DNA of 64,000 bases from Candidatus Geothrix skivensis (GTDB lineage Bacteria > Acidobacteriota > Holophagae > Holophagales > Holophagaceae), in assembly GCA_016721195.1 (NCBI GenBank), contig JADKIO010000005.1, forward strand, positions 742,001 to 806,000, in the 5' to 3' direction. Below the pieces are notes generated by a model, which saw only the letters and a list, made by a program, of their open reading frames with translations, was not told the DNA's origin and did no database searches. Positions 1 to 8,601 of the stretch are shown here, in pieces. The translations under genes and the position numbers were made by a program. Positions within the stretch are counted from its first letter, which is position 1, and each line of letters begins with the position of its first letter.

Positions 1-363
1 GGCAATCCCGTGGCCATGGCCGCAGGCCTTGCCACCATGGAGAAGCTCAGCCCCGCCTTCTACGCCGGCCTGGAGGCCACTGCCGCCAAGTGGGCCGCGG
101 CCTTCGAAACCATCCCCGGCCTCCATTGCCCGCGCTATGGCAGCCTCCTCTGGCCCCTGTTCCAGGATGGTGTCCGCCGCAGCGACGCGGTGAAGGGCGA
201 GGCCATCAGCACCTTCAACCGCCTGCACAAGGCCCTGCTGGGCCAGGGCGTCTACCTGCCACCCAGTGGCTACGAGGTGGCCTTCCTGGGCAGCGCCCAC
301 GGTGAAGCCGAGCTGGCCCATTTCCAGAAGGCCGTGGCCGCCGTGGCCAAGGACTTCGCCTGA
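1..363 (+). CDS. hemL: glutamate-1-semialdehyde 2,1-aminomutase, C-terminal part
   Basis: Only the last 120 codons are in the window; the reading frame is open from base 1. GSA aminomutase is the PLP enzyme that makes 5-aminolevulinate from glutamate-1-semialdehyde in the C5 haem pathway. The visible part starts with the GNPVAMAAG motif that follows the PLP-lysine region in this family, and ends with the usual small C-terminal domain including LPPSGYEVAFLG, matching the family's 'P(S)xYEA.F.S' region. hemE and hemN follow on the same strand, which supports a haem operon. The 5' end and catalytic lysine lie outside the window. Confidence 0.93.
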   Translation, partial: GNPVAMAAGLATMEKLSPAFYAGLEATAAKWAAAFETIPGLHCPRYGSLLWPLFQDGVRRSDAVKGEAISTFNRLHKALLGQGVYLPPSGYEVAFLGSAHGEAELAHFQKAVAAVAKDFA

Positions 364-384
364 TCTCTCGCCAGTCCTTTTTCC

Positions 385-412
385 CTCCGCGTTCTCTGCG
401 AACTCTGCGGTG
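385..412. repeat. CGCAGAG-type spacer repeat between hemL and hemE
   Basis: The spacer between the hemL stop and hemE contains CTCTGCG and CTCTGCGG words (in reverse, the CGCAGAG motif). The same motif occurs in the spacer after lspA (30617-30690). Such CGCAGAG spacer repeats are seen in many unrelated genomes. Only one arm is visible here, so the assignment is tentative. Confidence 0.35.
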
Positions 413-433
413 AATGGTTTTTTCGGTGATGTG

Positions 434-1423
434 ATGCCCCAGTCCCTGCTTCGTGTCCTCAATGGTGAAGTCCTCGACAAGCCCCCGGTCTGGTTCATGC
501 GCCAGGCGGGCCGCTTCCTGCCGGAATACCGCGCGGTGCGGGCCAAGGTCACCTTCGAGCAGCTGCTGAACGACTCGGACCTGGCGGCGGAGGTCACGCT
601 GCAGCCCATCCGCCGCTTCCCCCAGATCGACGGCGCCATCATCTTCAGCGACATCCTGGTGATCCTGGATGCCCTGGGCTGCGAGGTCACCATTCCCGAG
701 GGCGGGCCCCGCATCGGCAAGACGCTGGATCAGATCGATATCAACCGTCCCCTGGACGAGAAAGTCTTCGAGCCCGTCTGCGACGCCATCCGCAAGGTGA
801 AGGCCAACCTGCCGGCGAAGGTCACGATGCTCGGTTTCGCGGGCGCGCCCTGGACCCTGCTGGCCTACGGCATCGAAGGGAAGGGCAGCAAGAATTGGGC
901 GAAGGCCAAGGCCTTCATCCACCAGAATCCCGTCCTGGCCCAGAAGTGGATGGACAAGCTCGCCGACGCCGCCGCCCGCCTGCTGAACCTGCACATCGAG
1001 GCCGGCGCCCAGGGCGTGCAGCTCTTCGACACCTGGGCCGGCGAGCTGGATGCGGATGACTACGCGACCTTCGCCCTTCCTTCCGTGAAGCGCACCCTGT
1101 CCCAGGTGACGGCGGCCCCCACGCTCTTCTTCGCCCGCACGGGCTACCTGCCGGATTCCCTGAACGACCTGCCCTGCAAGGGCCTCGCGGTGCCCTGGCA
1201 GGTGCCCATCAGTGAGGCACGCCGGCGCTTCCCCAGGATGGTCCTGCAGGGAAACCTGGATCCCGTGGCGCTGCTGGCGGGCAAGGAAACCGCCACCCGG
1301 AAGGCCCGCGCCATCGTGGACGCCATGAAGGGCCACCCCCATATCTTCAACCTCGGTCATGGGCTCACGCCCGAGACCGATCCCGCCGTGGTGGCGGCTG
1401 TCCTCGATGAGGTGAAGGCATGA
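434..1423 (+). CDS. hemE: uroporphyrinogen decarboxylase
   Basis: Decarboxylates the four acetate side chains of uroporphyrinogen III to give coproporphyrinogen III (cytosolic haem synthesis). The 329-residue product has the N-terminal substrate-binding motif MRQAGR at residues 22-27, the IIFSDIL segment carrying the conserved Asp, GFAGAPWTL mid-protein, and the C-terminal NLGHG motif. The frame stays open far upstream into hemL, but homology begins at the ATG at 434 (a GTG sits just before it); length is slightly below the usual 340-355. It overlaps hemN by 4 bp (ATGA), so the two are almost certainly translationally coupled. Confidence 0.96.
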   Translation: MPQSLLRVLNGEVLDKPPVWFMRQAGRFLPEYRAVRAKVTFEQLLNDSDLAAEVTLQPIRRFPQIDGAIIFSDILVILDALGCEVTIPEGGPRIGKTLDQIDINRPLDEKVFEPVCDAIRKVKANLPAKVTMLGFAGAPWTLLAYGIEGKGSKNWAKAKAFIHQNPVLAQKWMDKLADAAARLLNLHIEAGAQGVQLFDTWAGELDADDYATFALPSVKRTLSQVTAAPTLFFARTGYLPDSLNDLPCKGLAVPWQVPISEARRRFPRMVLQGNLDPVALLAGKETATRKARAIVDAMKGHPHIFNLGHGLTPETDPAVVAAVLDEVKA

Positions 1424-2787
1424 CGCTCGCCGACCTCATCCGCCGCTATGACCGTCCCGGGCCCCGCTATACCGGTTATCCCATGCCACCGGCGTGGTCT
1501 GACGATTTTCCGGAGCCCGAAGTCCTCTCTGCCCTGGACCGCGCGGACCTCCGCCAGGACGAGGCCCTGTCGCTCTATCTGCACATCCCCTTCTGCCCTC
1601 GGCGCTGCGCCTACTGCGGCTGCAACGTGGTGGTGAGCCCCCAGTACGATCCCGTGGAGGCCTACCTTGAGGCTGTCACCAGGGAACTCGATCTGGTCTG
1701 CTCGCACCTGAAGGAGCGCCGCAAGGCCCTTCAATTGCACTGGGGTGGCGGCACGCCCACCTACCTGAACGCCGCGGATCTCAAGCGCACCTTCCAGCTC
1801 TTCAGGGACCGCTTCGAGTTCCTGCCCGGCGCGGAGATCGCCATTGAGGTGGATCCCACCTACCTGGAGCCAGACCAGTTGCCGACCCTGCGGGAGCTGG
1901 GCTTCAATCGCGTCTCCTTCGGGGTGCAGGACCTCGACGAGAATGTCCAGGCCCTCATCACCCGCGGCCAGACCTGGGACCACACCCTCACGGCCATGAA
2001 GCAGTGCCGCGAGCTGGGCTTCGAAGGCGTGAACCTGGACCTGGTCTACGGCCTGCCGGGCCAGACCATGGACACCTTCCGCCGCACCCTGGAAGCCACC
2101 CTGGAGCTGTCGCCGGACCGCATGGCCATCTACGGCTTCGCCTACCTGCCCAGCATCATGCCCTTCCAGCGCAGCATCCCGGCCGAAACACTGCCTACCC
2201 CCGATACCCGACTGGACCTGTTCCTGATGGCCAACGAGATTCTTGAAAAGGCCGGCTATGTGCCCATCGGCATGGATCATTTCGCCCATCCCAGCGATCC
2301 CATGGCCAAGGCGGTGCAGGAGGGGCGCCTCATCCGCAACTTCATGGGCTATGCCGTGTCGGCGGGCACGGACCTGCTGGGCTTCGGCCCCAGTGCCATC
2401 TCGAATGTCGCAGGCGTCTACGCCCAGAACGAGAAGATCCTTTCCAAGTGGGAGCACAGCATCCGGGATGGCCATCTGGCCATCCACAAGGGGCACCGCC
2501 TGTCCGAGGATGACGAGCTGCGCCGCTGGGTGATCCACCACCTCATGGGCCACTTCGAGCTGCGCTGGTCCGAATTGAAGGAGAAGTTCGGCGTGGATGG
2601 GCCCGTGCTCTTTGCCGATGCGGTCACCCAGCTGCAGGAGGAAGTACCCCAGGGCACCGTGGAGGTGCGCCCCGACGGCATCTTCATCACCCTGCTGGGT
2701 CGGCGCTTCGTGCGCAACCTGGTGCAGCCCTTTGATGCCTACCTGGCCAAGCTCAGCGCCAAGACGCCCTTCTCCAGGACAGTCTGA
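1420..2787 (+). CDS. hemN: oxygen-independent coproporphyrinogen III oxidase (radical SAM)
   Basis: Converts coproporphyrinogen III to protoporphyrinogen IX without O2, using a [4Fe-4S] cluster and two SAM molecules. The 455-residue protein matches true HemN in length and has YTGYP near residue 17, the CxxxCxxC cluster motif at C59/C63/C66 with an extra C68 (the HemN-type CxxxCxxCxC), and the SAM-binding GGGTPT at 109-114. The ATG overlaps the hemE stop. An anaerobic enzyme in the haem operon, with no HemF visible here, fits an organism that makes haem under anoxic conditions. Confidence 0.95.
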   Translation: MTLADLIRRYDRPGPRYTGYPMPPAWSDDFPEPEVLSALDRADLRQDEALSLYLHIPFCPRRCAYCGCNVVVSPQYDPVEAYLEAVTRELDLVCSHLKERRKALQLHWGGGTPTYLNAADLKRTFQLFRDRFEFLPGAEIAIEVDPTYLEPDQLPTLRELGFNRVSFGVQDLDENVQALITRGQTWDHTLTAMKQCRELGFEGVNLDLVYGLPGQTMDTFRRTLEATLELSPDRMAIYGFAYLPSIMPFQRSIPAETLPTPDTRLDLFLMANEILEKAGYVPIGMDHFAHPSDPMAKAVQEGRLIRNFMGYAVSAGTDLLGFGPSAISNVAGVYAQNEKILSKWEHSIRDGHLAIHKGHRLSEDDELRRWVIHHLMGHFELRWSELKEKFGVDGPVLFADAVTQLQEEVPQGTVEVRPDGIFITLLGRRFVRNLVQPFDAYLAKLSAKTPFSRTV

Positions 2788-2941
2788 TTTCATCCATTGA
2801 ATAGCTGACCCAAAGGCCTACATTGGGAGGGTGGAGACTTGCCTGCTGGGGCCCGGGCTCAGGGCCCTTCCGTAGCGCGCGACCCCTCCGGTGGTCTCCG
2901 TGGACCTGCCTGGTAAGGCGGGCCTTTCTGTGGAGGTTGCC

Positions 2942-3448
2942 ATGTCACGGACTCTGGTTCTCCTGCTTCCGGCCCTGGTGATCCAGGCCCAGGCCTCCGA
3001 CATCCCCGGGGCCGTGGAGGTGCGCCCAGGGGTGTACGTCCTGCGGGGCGTACCCACCGAAGAAACATTTGCCGTCCTCAAGAAGCACCGCATCACCCAC
3101 GTCATCGACCTGCGGCGGGATGGCGAGCCCAACCTGAATGCGGAACAGGAGTCCAATCGCCTGCAGGATATGGGCGTCCAGTACGTCCGCTACGCCATCA
3201 CCAGGACGCCGCCGCCCGGGGACTTCGACTTCCTCCGGGGCTTCCTGAAGGCCCTTCCGGCGGGTTCCCGGGTGATCCTCCACTGCAACGACGGCAACCG
3301 CGCCTCCGCCGTGGCCTGCACCTGGCTGGTGCTGGACAAGGGGATGGCCCTGGAGGAAGCCATGAGGATCTCCAGGAATTCGGGCCTGCAGTTTCCCGAG
3401 ACCGAGCAGGCCCTGCGCCGCTACCTGGGCAGCAAGGGCCGAGTCTAG
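2942..3448 (+). CDS. exported DUF442/tyrosine-phosphatase-like protein
   Basis: A 168-residue protein with an N-terminal signal peptide (residues 1-19, hydrophobic LVLLLPALV core, AQA-type cleavage site) followed by a dual-specificity-phosphatase-like domain. The segment THVIDLRRDGEPN and the P-loop HCNDGNRAS at residues 114-122 are diagnostic. The loop is C-x4-R (C115, R120), one residue shorter than the classical C-x5-R, as in the DUF442/BLH phosphatase and rhodanese group. The ATG at 2942 is chosen because it starts the signal peptide and has GGAGG just upstream; the frame opens earlier at 2891. Substrate is unknown; it probably acts in the periplasm. Confidence 0.72.
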   Translation: MSRTLVLLLPALVIQAQASDIPGAVEVRPGVYVLRGVPTEETFAVLKKHRITHVIDLRRDGEPNLNAEQESNRLQDMGVQYVRYAITRTPPPGDFDFLRGFLKALPAGSRVILHCNDGNRASAVACTWLVLDKGMALEEAMRISRNSGLQFPETEQALRRYLGSKGRV

Positions 3449-3678
3449 GCAGCCTTCCACCATCCTCGTGGGGTGCCGGTCCTTCCGGGGAGCCAGTGCG
3501 GTAGATGGGAAAAGGCTCGACAGAGTTTTGCGAGCGCTGGACCTTGGCTGGGATCTGACCCAGGGCAACCTTCCCATGGGCAGGGAATTCATCCCGTTGT
3601 GCCAGCGAAAAGCCCTAGGCATGAAGGCGCCATCATCGCTAGGCTGAGGAGACCGGGCCGGAGGGAGCAAGGGCGTCT

Positions 3679-4341
3679 ATGGTTCTCGAACAGAAGCACA
3701 GGCTGGTCATCGCGGAGGATCACACCATCCTCCGGGAGGGGCTGAAGGCACTGCTGGCCGCGCGCTCTGATCTCGAAGTGGTGGGCGAAGCCACCGATGG
3801 CCGCGAGGCGGTCCAGCGTGCCGAGGAACTGAACCCCGACCTGATGTTGTTGGACCTTTCCATGCCCCGGTCCAATGGCCTGGAGGCCCTGAAGGAGATC
3901 AAGCGCCTGAGCCCCCACACCAAGGTCCTGGTGCTGACGGTCCACAAGACCGAGGACTACGTGTTCACGGCCCTGCAGGCCGGCGCGGACGGGTACGTGC
4001 TGAAGGATTCCTCCTCCGCCGAGCTGATCATGGCCGTGCGCAGCGTGCTGAACGGCGAGCGCTACCTCAGTCCGGCCATTGCCACCACCGTCGTGTCCGG
4101 ATACCTGGGCTCCAAGGATGGGGTGTCCCTCCGGCCCGGGTTCGATGACCTCTCCAGCCGGGAGCGGCAGGTCCTGAAGCTCATTGCCGAGGGCTACCGG
4201 ACCAAGGACATCGCCGAGTACCTCTGCATCAGCCCCAAGACCGTGGAAAAGCACCGGGCCAACCTGATGGAGCGGCTGAACCTGCACTCGGTCTCCGCCC
4301 TGACCGCCTATGCCATCGAAAAGGGGCTGGTGGCGAACTAG
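3679..4341 (+). CDS. NarL/LuxR-family response regulator
   Basis: A two-component transcription regulator of 220 residues. The receiver domain has the acidic pocket (E13, D14), phosphoacceptor D59, T87 and K109. The C-terminal LuxR helix-turn-helix runs from about 157 to 215 (LSSRERQVLKLIAEG, then SPKTVEKHRANLMERL). The neighbouring minus-strand kinase at 4352 carries a HisKA_3-type dimerisation domain, the class that normally phosphorylates NarL-type regulators, so the two are likely cognate although convergent rather than in one operon. Target genes cannot be inferred. Confidence 0.93.
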   Translation: MVLEQKHRLVIAEDHTILREGLKALLAARSDLEVVGEATDGREAVQRAEELNPDLMLLDLSMPRSNGLEALKEIKRLSPHTKVLVLTVHKTEDYVFTALQAGADGYVLKDSSSAELIMAVRSVLNGERYLSPAIATTVVSGYLGSKDGVSLRPGFDDLSSRERQVLKLIAEGYRTKDIAEYLCISPKTVEKHRANLMERLNLHSVSALTAYAIEKGLVAN

Positions 4342-4351
4342 GGCCTAGGAC

Positions 4352-6139
4352 CTAGGTCGTCGGCAGGGACCAGCGGGCGATGATCATGGTGCCCTCGTTT
4401 GGCGAGGAGGTGAGGATCAGGGAACCGCCGAACAGCTCGGCCCGCTCCCGCATGGAGGCCAGCCCGAAGCCGCCTCCGGGCCCCTGGCGCCGGGATTCAC
4501 TCGGGTTGAAGCCCACCCCGTTGTCCGCCACCATGAGCTGGAGATCCCCCAGCACCTGCCTCAGGGCCACGGTGATGCGAGAGGCTTGGCTGTACTTCGC
4601 CGAGTTGTTCATGGCCTCCTGGAGGATGCGGAAGATGTTGGTCTTGAGGCTATCCGGAACCTCGAACTCCTCCACTTCGATCACCCGGTCCACTTCCATG
4701 TGGGGGTAGGTGAGCTGGAATTCCCGGGTGAACCAGGCGATGGTGGCCAGCAGGCCCAGGTCATCCAGGGTGGTGGGGCGCAAGGCCATGGAGATGCGCC
4801 GGACCTCCTCCACGGAGGCCTGGATCACCGGGACCACCGCGCGGAGGGTGCTGCCGTGCTGGCCATCCACTCCGAAATGCTCCTGTTCGTCGAGGGCCCG
4901 CTCCACCATGAACTTCACGGCGCTGAGGGACTGCCCGATGCTGTCGTGCAGCTCCCGGGCCACCCGCTGGCGCTCGCTCTCCTGGGCGGACATGAGCCGG
5001 GCCGAGAGGCGGTGGAGGGCTTCGCGGGAATCCCGCAGCGCCTGTTCGGCCTTGTGACGCTCCGTGATGTCCTGGATGTTCCCCAGCAGCGCCATCTGGC
5101 CGCCGTAGCGGATGAGCGCGGTCCTGCCGCTGATCCAGCGGGTCTCCCCGGCGGAGTTGAGGATCCGGCACTCGTAGTCCTGGGTGGCGCCGGTGCCGGC
5201 CAGGCGCCGCCGCCAAAGCTCCCGCACCATGGGCCAGTCATCCGAGTGGACGAGCTCCGCCACGTCGATCCCCAGCAGGTCCGACTCGGAGCGGCCCACC
5301 ATCTGGAAGAAGCGCTGGTTGGCAAACTCGAGGCGCCCGTTCCGGTAGATGAAGATCCCCGTGGGGGAGTTTTCCACCACGGTGCTGTACTTCTCCTCCG
5401 AATCGCGGATGGCAGCCTCGGCGGACTTCCGATCGGTGATATCGATGAAGGTGTAGACGAAGCCGGCGACGGACCCATCCTCGCGCCAGATGGGGGAACA
5501 GGTCATGTAGGCCGGGAAAGTGGACCCATCCCGGCGGAGGGCCTTGACCTCGCCGGTCCAGCCCTTCACCGCGCCGAAGCCCGAAAGGCCCCCGCGGGCC
5601 GCTTCGGCGGTGAAGCCCGTCACCTTGGCCAGGGTCTGGTTGCGGACATCGTCCTCCGTCCAGCCGAACATCCACTCGGCGAAGCGGTTCCAGTAGAGGA
5701 TGACCCCGCCCTTGCCCGTGGCCACCACCGCCTGCTGGACCACGGCCAGGATGCGGGCCTGGAACTGGATCCGGGCATCGGCCTTGGTCCGCTCCATCAT
5801 CTCGGCCTTGATCCGGGTCTCGGCATCCTGCCGGAGGAATTCGTTGGTCTCCTGGACTTCTTTCAGGCTTCGCTCTGCTTCGGCCTTGATGAAGAGGTTC
5901 CTGGCCATGGGCTTGATGAGCAGGAAGTAGATGGAGGGTGAGCAGACCAGGATGAGGGTGGCCGAGTCCACGAAGGCCATGACCAGGTGGTTGTCCTTGA
6001 ACAGGGGTTCCAGCAGCACCATGATGGTGAGTTCGGTGATGACGATGATCGCGCAGGCCGTAAGGAAGGGGCGGATCAGGACCTTGAAGTCGGCCCGGGG
6101 GGAACCGACATCTCCTGGCGGAACGGGCCGGGCCAGCAC
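4352..6139 (-). CDS. PAS-domain sensor histidine kinase (NarX-like HisKA_3)
   Basis: Membrane sensor kinase of 595 residues. Two hydrophobic helices (about 23-47 and 52-78) with only a few residues between them anchor it without a periplasmic domain. Two PAS domains follow (about 127-245 and 250-365, each ending in an ITDR/ITER PAC motif), then HisKA_3 with the phosphoacceptor H398 in RELHDSIGQSLS, and an HATPase domain with N-box NNSAKYS (511-517) and DNGVGF (539-544). No extracytoplasmic sensor is present, so the signal is probably read by the PAS domains or the membrane. It ends 11 bp from the convergent NarL-type regulator, its likely partner. Confidence 0.92.
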   Translation of the reverse strand: MLARPVPPGDVGSPRADFKVLIRPFLTACAIIVITELTIMVLLEPLFKDNHLVMAFVDSATLILVCSPSIYFLLIKPMARNLFIKAEAERSLKEVQETNEFLRQDAETRIKAEMMERTKADARIQFQARILAVVQQAVVATGKGGVILYWNRFAEWMFGWTEDDVRNQTLAKVTGFTAEAARGGLSGFGAVKGWTGEVKALRRDGSTFPAYMTCSPIWREDGSVAGFVYTFIDITDRKSAEAAIRDSEEKYSTVVENSPTGIFIYRNGRLEFANQRFFQMVGRSESDLLGIDVAELVHSDDWPMVRELWRRRLAGTGATQDYECRILNSAGETRWISGRTALIRYGGQMALLGNIQDITERHKAEQALRDSREALHRLSARLMSAQESERQRVARELHDSIGQSLSAVKFMVERALDEQEHFGVDGQHGSTLRAVVPVIQASVEEVRRISMALRPTTLDDLGLLATIAWFTREFQLTYPHMEVDRVIEVEEFEVPDSLKTNIFRILQEAMNNSAKYSQASRITVALRQVLGDLQLMVADNGVGFNPSESRRQGPGGGFGLASMRERAELFGGSLILTSSPNEGTMIIARWSLPTT

Positions 6140-6201
6140 CGGGGGCTTCTTGGGAATTGGCGCGGCGGTCAGGCATCACCTCGATGGACGGGGAGGGCAG
6201 G

Positions 6202-6678
6202 CTAGCGGATATCGAGGAGTTCCAGCTCGAACAGGAGCGTGGATCCTGGGGGAATGTCCCGGCCCAGTTCCTGCGGGGAGTAGCCCAGGGCCGGGGGCAC
6301 CCGGAGCAGACGCCGGCCGCCCTTCTTCATGGTGGCGAGGCCTTCCTCCCAGCCCTTGATCACCAGGCCCCCACCGAGGGGGAAGCGCACCGGGAAGCCG
6401 CGTTTTCGCGTATCTAGGAATGCGGCGCCTTTGCCCCCGGCCTCTTCCACCCAACCCAAGGCGTGAACCACACAGGTCTGGCCGGGGCGGGGCGTGGGAC
6501 CCTCTCCAGGCACCAGGTCCCGGATGCCCAGCCCGCTAGGGGTGGTGATCAAGGTGGAGGAAACACTCAAAGCGGCCGGAGCCGGGGTGACCGGGGCCGC
6601 GGTGTTGGCCTGGGGGGACTTGCAGCCCTGGAAGGCGGTTGAAGCCAGACAGATGAGCAAGGCGAAGCCGATGCGCAT
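6202..6678 (-). CDS. FKBP-type peptidyl-prolyl isomerase lipoprotein
   Basis: A 158-residue lipoprotein: signal sequence MRIGFALLICLASTAFQG then lipobox Cys19, a short Ala/Pro linker, and one FKBP domain (about 55-158). Domain hallmarks are VVHALGW, FPLGGGLVIKGWEEGLATMK and the terminal LLFELELLDI. FKBP proteins catalyse cis-trans isomerisation of Xaa-Pro bonds; with lipidation this one likely helps folding of envelope proteins. It stands alone between the kinase and the acyl-CoA synthetase on the same strand. Confidence 0.93.
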   Translation of the reverse strand: MRIGFALLICLASTAFQGCKSPQANTAAPVTPAPAALSVSSTLITTPSGLGIRDLVPGEGPTPRPGQTCVVHALGWVEEAGGKGAAFLDTRKRGFPVRFPLGGGLVIKGWEEGLATMKKGGRRLLRVPPALGYSPQELGRDIPPGSTLLFELELLDIR

Positions 6679-6744
6679 GAAGATCCTCCAGAGTCCCGAT
6701 GGATGGCCAGAGTACCAGAAGCCGCCGCTGGATCGACTGGAAGC

Positions 6745-8583
6745 TCAGCTCCTGATCTCGCCGTACATCTCTTCGATCTGCGCCGCATACATCTGGTTCA
6801 CCACCCGGCGTTTCACCTTGAGGGAGGGGGTCAGCTGGCCCCCTTCGAGGGTCATCTCCTGGTCCAGCAGGGCCATCTTCTTGATGCGCTCATAGTTCGA
6901 GAGCTTCTCGTTGACCCGCTCCAACCGGCTTCCGACCTTCGCATAGACCAGGGGGTTCTGGAGGAGCTCGGCATGGGTGGTGAACGGGATCTTCTTGTAG
7001 CCCGCCCAGCGCACCAGGCTGTCGAAGTTGGGGACGATCAGCGCGGTGATGAAGTTGCGCTGATCGCCGATGAGGACCGCCTGGGAAATGTACTTGTCTT
7101 CCTTGAGCATGTTCTCGATGGGCTGGGGGGCCACCTTCTTCCCGCCGCTGGTGACGATGAGTTCTTTCTTCCGGTCCGTGATGTAGAGACGGCCCTGGTC
7201 ATCCTGGTGCCCGATGTCCCCGGTATGGAAGTAGCCATCCGAGTCGATGGCCTCCCGGGTGGCCTGCTCGTTGTTGAAGTAGCCCACCATGATGTTGGGC
7301 CCCTGGCAGAGGATTTCCCCGTCCACGGCGATCTTCACGAATGGCCGGCCGTTCCAGTCCTTGTAGAGGGGCCGCCCCACGCAGCCTGGGAGCACCTCCG
7401 TGTAGCGGTTGATGCTGATGACCGGGCTGGTTTCGGTGAGTCCGTAGCCTTCCAGGATGGGCACGCCCACGATCCAGAAGAACTCCATGACCTTGCCGCC
7501 CAGCGGGGCGCCACCGCTGACCGCGAGCCTGAGCTTGCCGCCAAGTCGGGCCAGGATCTTGTCGAAGACGAGCTTGCGGGCGATGCGGTAGCGGAACCCG
7601 TCCCAACCGCCCAGGGACTCGCCCCGGTAGAGCTGGGACACCACGTCCCGACCGGCCACCATGCACCAGTGGAAGATGAGCCTCTTCACCAGGCTGGCCG
7701 ATGCCACGCCATCGTAGATCTTGCTGTAGACCTTTTCGTAGATGCGTGGCACCGAGGCGAGGACCGTGGGCTGGACCACCAGCATGTCGGCGGCCACGGT
7801 GGCCACGCTTTCGGCATAGTAGATCGCGGCCCCGATGTGGAACATGAGGAACTGACCCGCCATGCGCTCGAAGATGTGGGTCAGAGGCAGGAAGCTCAGG
7901 CAGCGATGGCCAGGGTCCATGGGCACGGCTTCCAGGGAGGACAGCACGTTCGACACCAGGTTGCCGTGGGTCAGCACGGCCCCCTTTGGATCCGCGGTGG
8001 TGCCGGAGGTGTAGATGAGGGTGAGGACGTCCGTGGCCTTGCGCTGCTCACCCCAGGCCCGGACCTCTGGGCGCCGGGCCTCCATGGCCTGCCCCTCCGC
8101 CTGGAGGGTGGACCAGAGGATGAGCTCCCGGCCGGTGCCGGCGGGCAGCTCGCCATCGATCAGGACGGCGGCCTGGAGGGCCGGCAGCCGGTCCCAGTGG
8201 GCGAGCACCTTGTCCAGCTGGCTCCGGTCCGAGCAGATGACCCAGCGGGATTGGCTGTCCTTGAGGATGTAGGCCGCCTGGGCGTCGTTCAGGGTGGCGT
8301 AGATGGTGACGTCCGGCAGGCCCTGGATGGCGCAGGCGAAGTCCAGGATGGCCCAGGCGGGGCGGTTCTCGGACATGATGGCCACGTGGTCACCCGCCTT
8401 GAGTCCGCGGGTGGCCATGGCCAGGGCCAGGCGCTCCACCTTGGCCACCATCTCCCGGTGGGAAATGGGCTCGTAGACGCCGTTCCGCTTGGCCGCCAGG
8501 GCGTCGGGCAGGTCGAACTCGACGGCCCGGTAGAAAAGCTGGGCAATGCTTTCGATGGGCTGCGCCACAATGACTCCAGACAT
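6745..8583 (-). CDS. long-chain acyl-CoA synthetase (AMP-forming)
   Basis: Activates fatty acids to acyl-CoA with ATP. The 612-residue protein has the adenylate-forming P-loop YTSGTTADPKG at 191-201, the GYGLTETSP motif, YFHTGDIG, and the DRKKELIVTSGGKKVAPQPIE C-terminal hinge region of the FadD15/FAA long-chain group. It is a full-length family member. It is divergent from the XerC/D gene with only 18 bp between the start codons, so promoters must overlap the coding regions or the genes are expressed weakly from elsewhere. Which fatty acids it uses cannot be told. Confidence 0.92.
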   Translation of the reverse strand: MSGVIVAQPIESIAQLFYRAVEFDLPDALAAKRNGVYEPISHREMVAKVERLALAMATRGLKAGDHVAIMSENRPAWAILDFACAIQGLPDVTIYATLNDAQAAYILKDSQSRWVICSDRSQLDKVLAHWDRLPALQAAVLIDGELPAGTGRELILWSTLQAEGQAMEARRPEVRAWGEQRKATDVLTLIYTSGTTADPKGAVLTHGNLVSNVLSSLEAVPMDPGHRCLSFLPLTHIFERMAGQFLMFHIGAAIYYAESVATVAADMLVVQPTVLASVPRIYEKVYSKIYDGVASASLVKRLIFHWCMVAGRDVVSQLYRGESLGGWDGFRYRIARKLVFDKILARLGGKLRLAVSGGAPLGGKVMEFFWIVGVPILEGYGLTETSPVISINRYTEVLPGCVGRPLYKDWNGRPFVKIAVDGEILCQGPNIMVGYFNNEQATREAIDSDGYFHTGDIGHQDDQGRLYITDRKKELIVTSGGKKVAPQPIENMLKEDKYISQAVLIGDQRNFITALIVPNFDSLVRWAGYKKIPFTTHAELLQNPLVYAKVGSRLERVNEKLSNYERIKKMALLDQEMTLEGGQLTPSLKVKRRVVNQMYAAQIEEMYGEIRS

Positions 8584-8601
8584 AGAGGGGATGTGTTCGA
8601 G

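Noticed and set aside
2788..2941. Riboswitch ahead of the phosphatase-like gene
   Set aside because: The 154-bp leader has G+C-rich complementary segments, but no consensus core of a known class was recognised.
4586..5941. 451-codon plus-strand frame
   Set aside because: Antisense to the PAS histidine kinase.
6703..8601. Very long plus-strand frame fused to the recombinase
   Set aside because: Antisense to the acyl-CoA synthetase; composition is that of a shadow frame and recombinase homology begins only at 8602.
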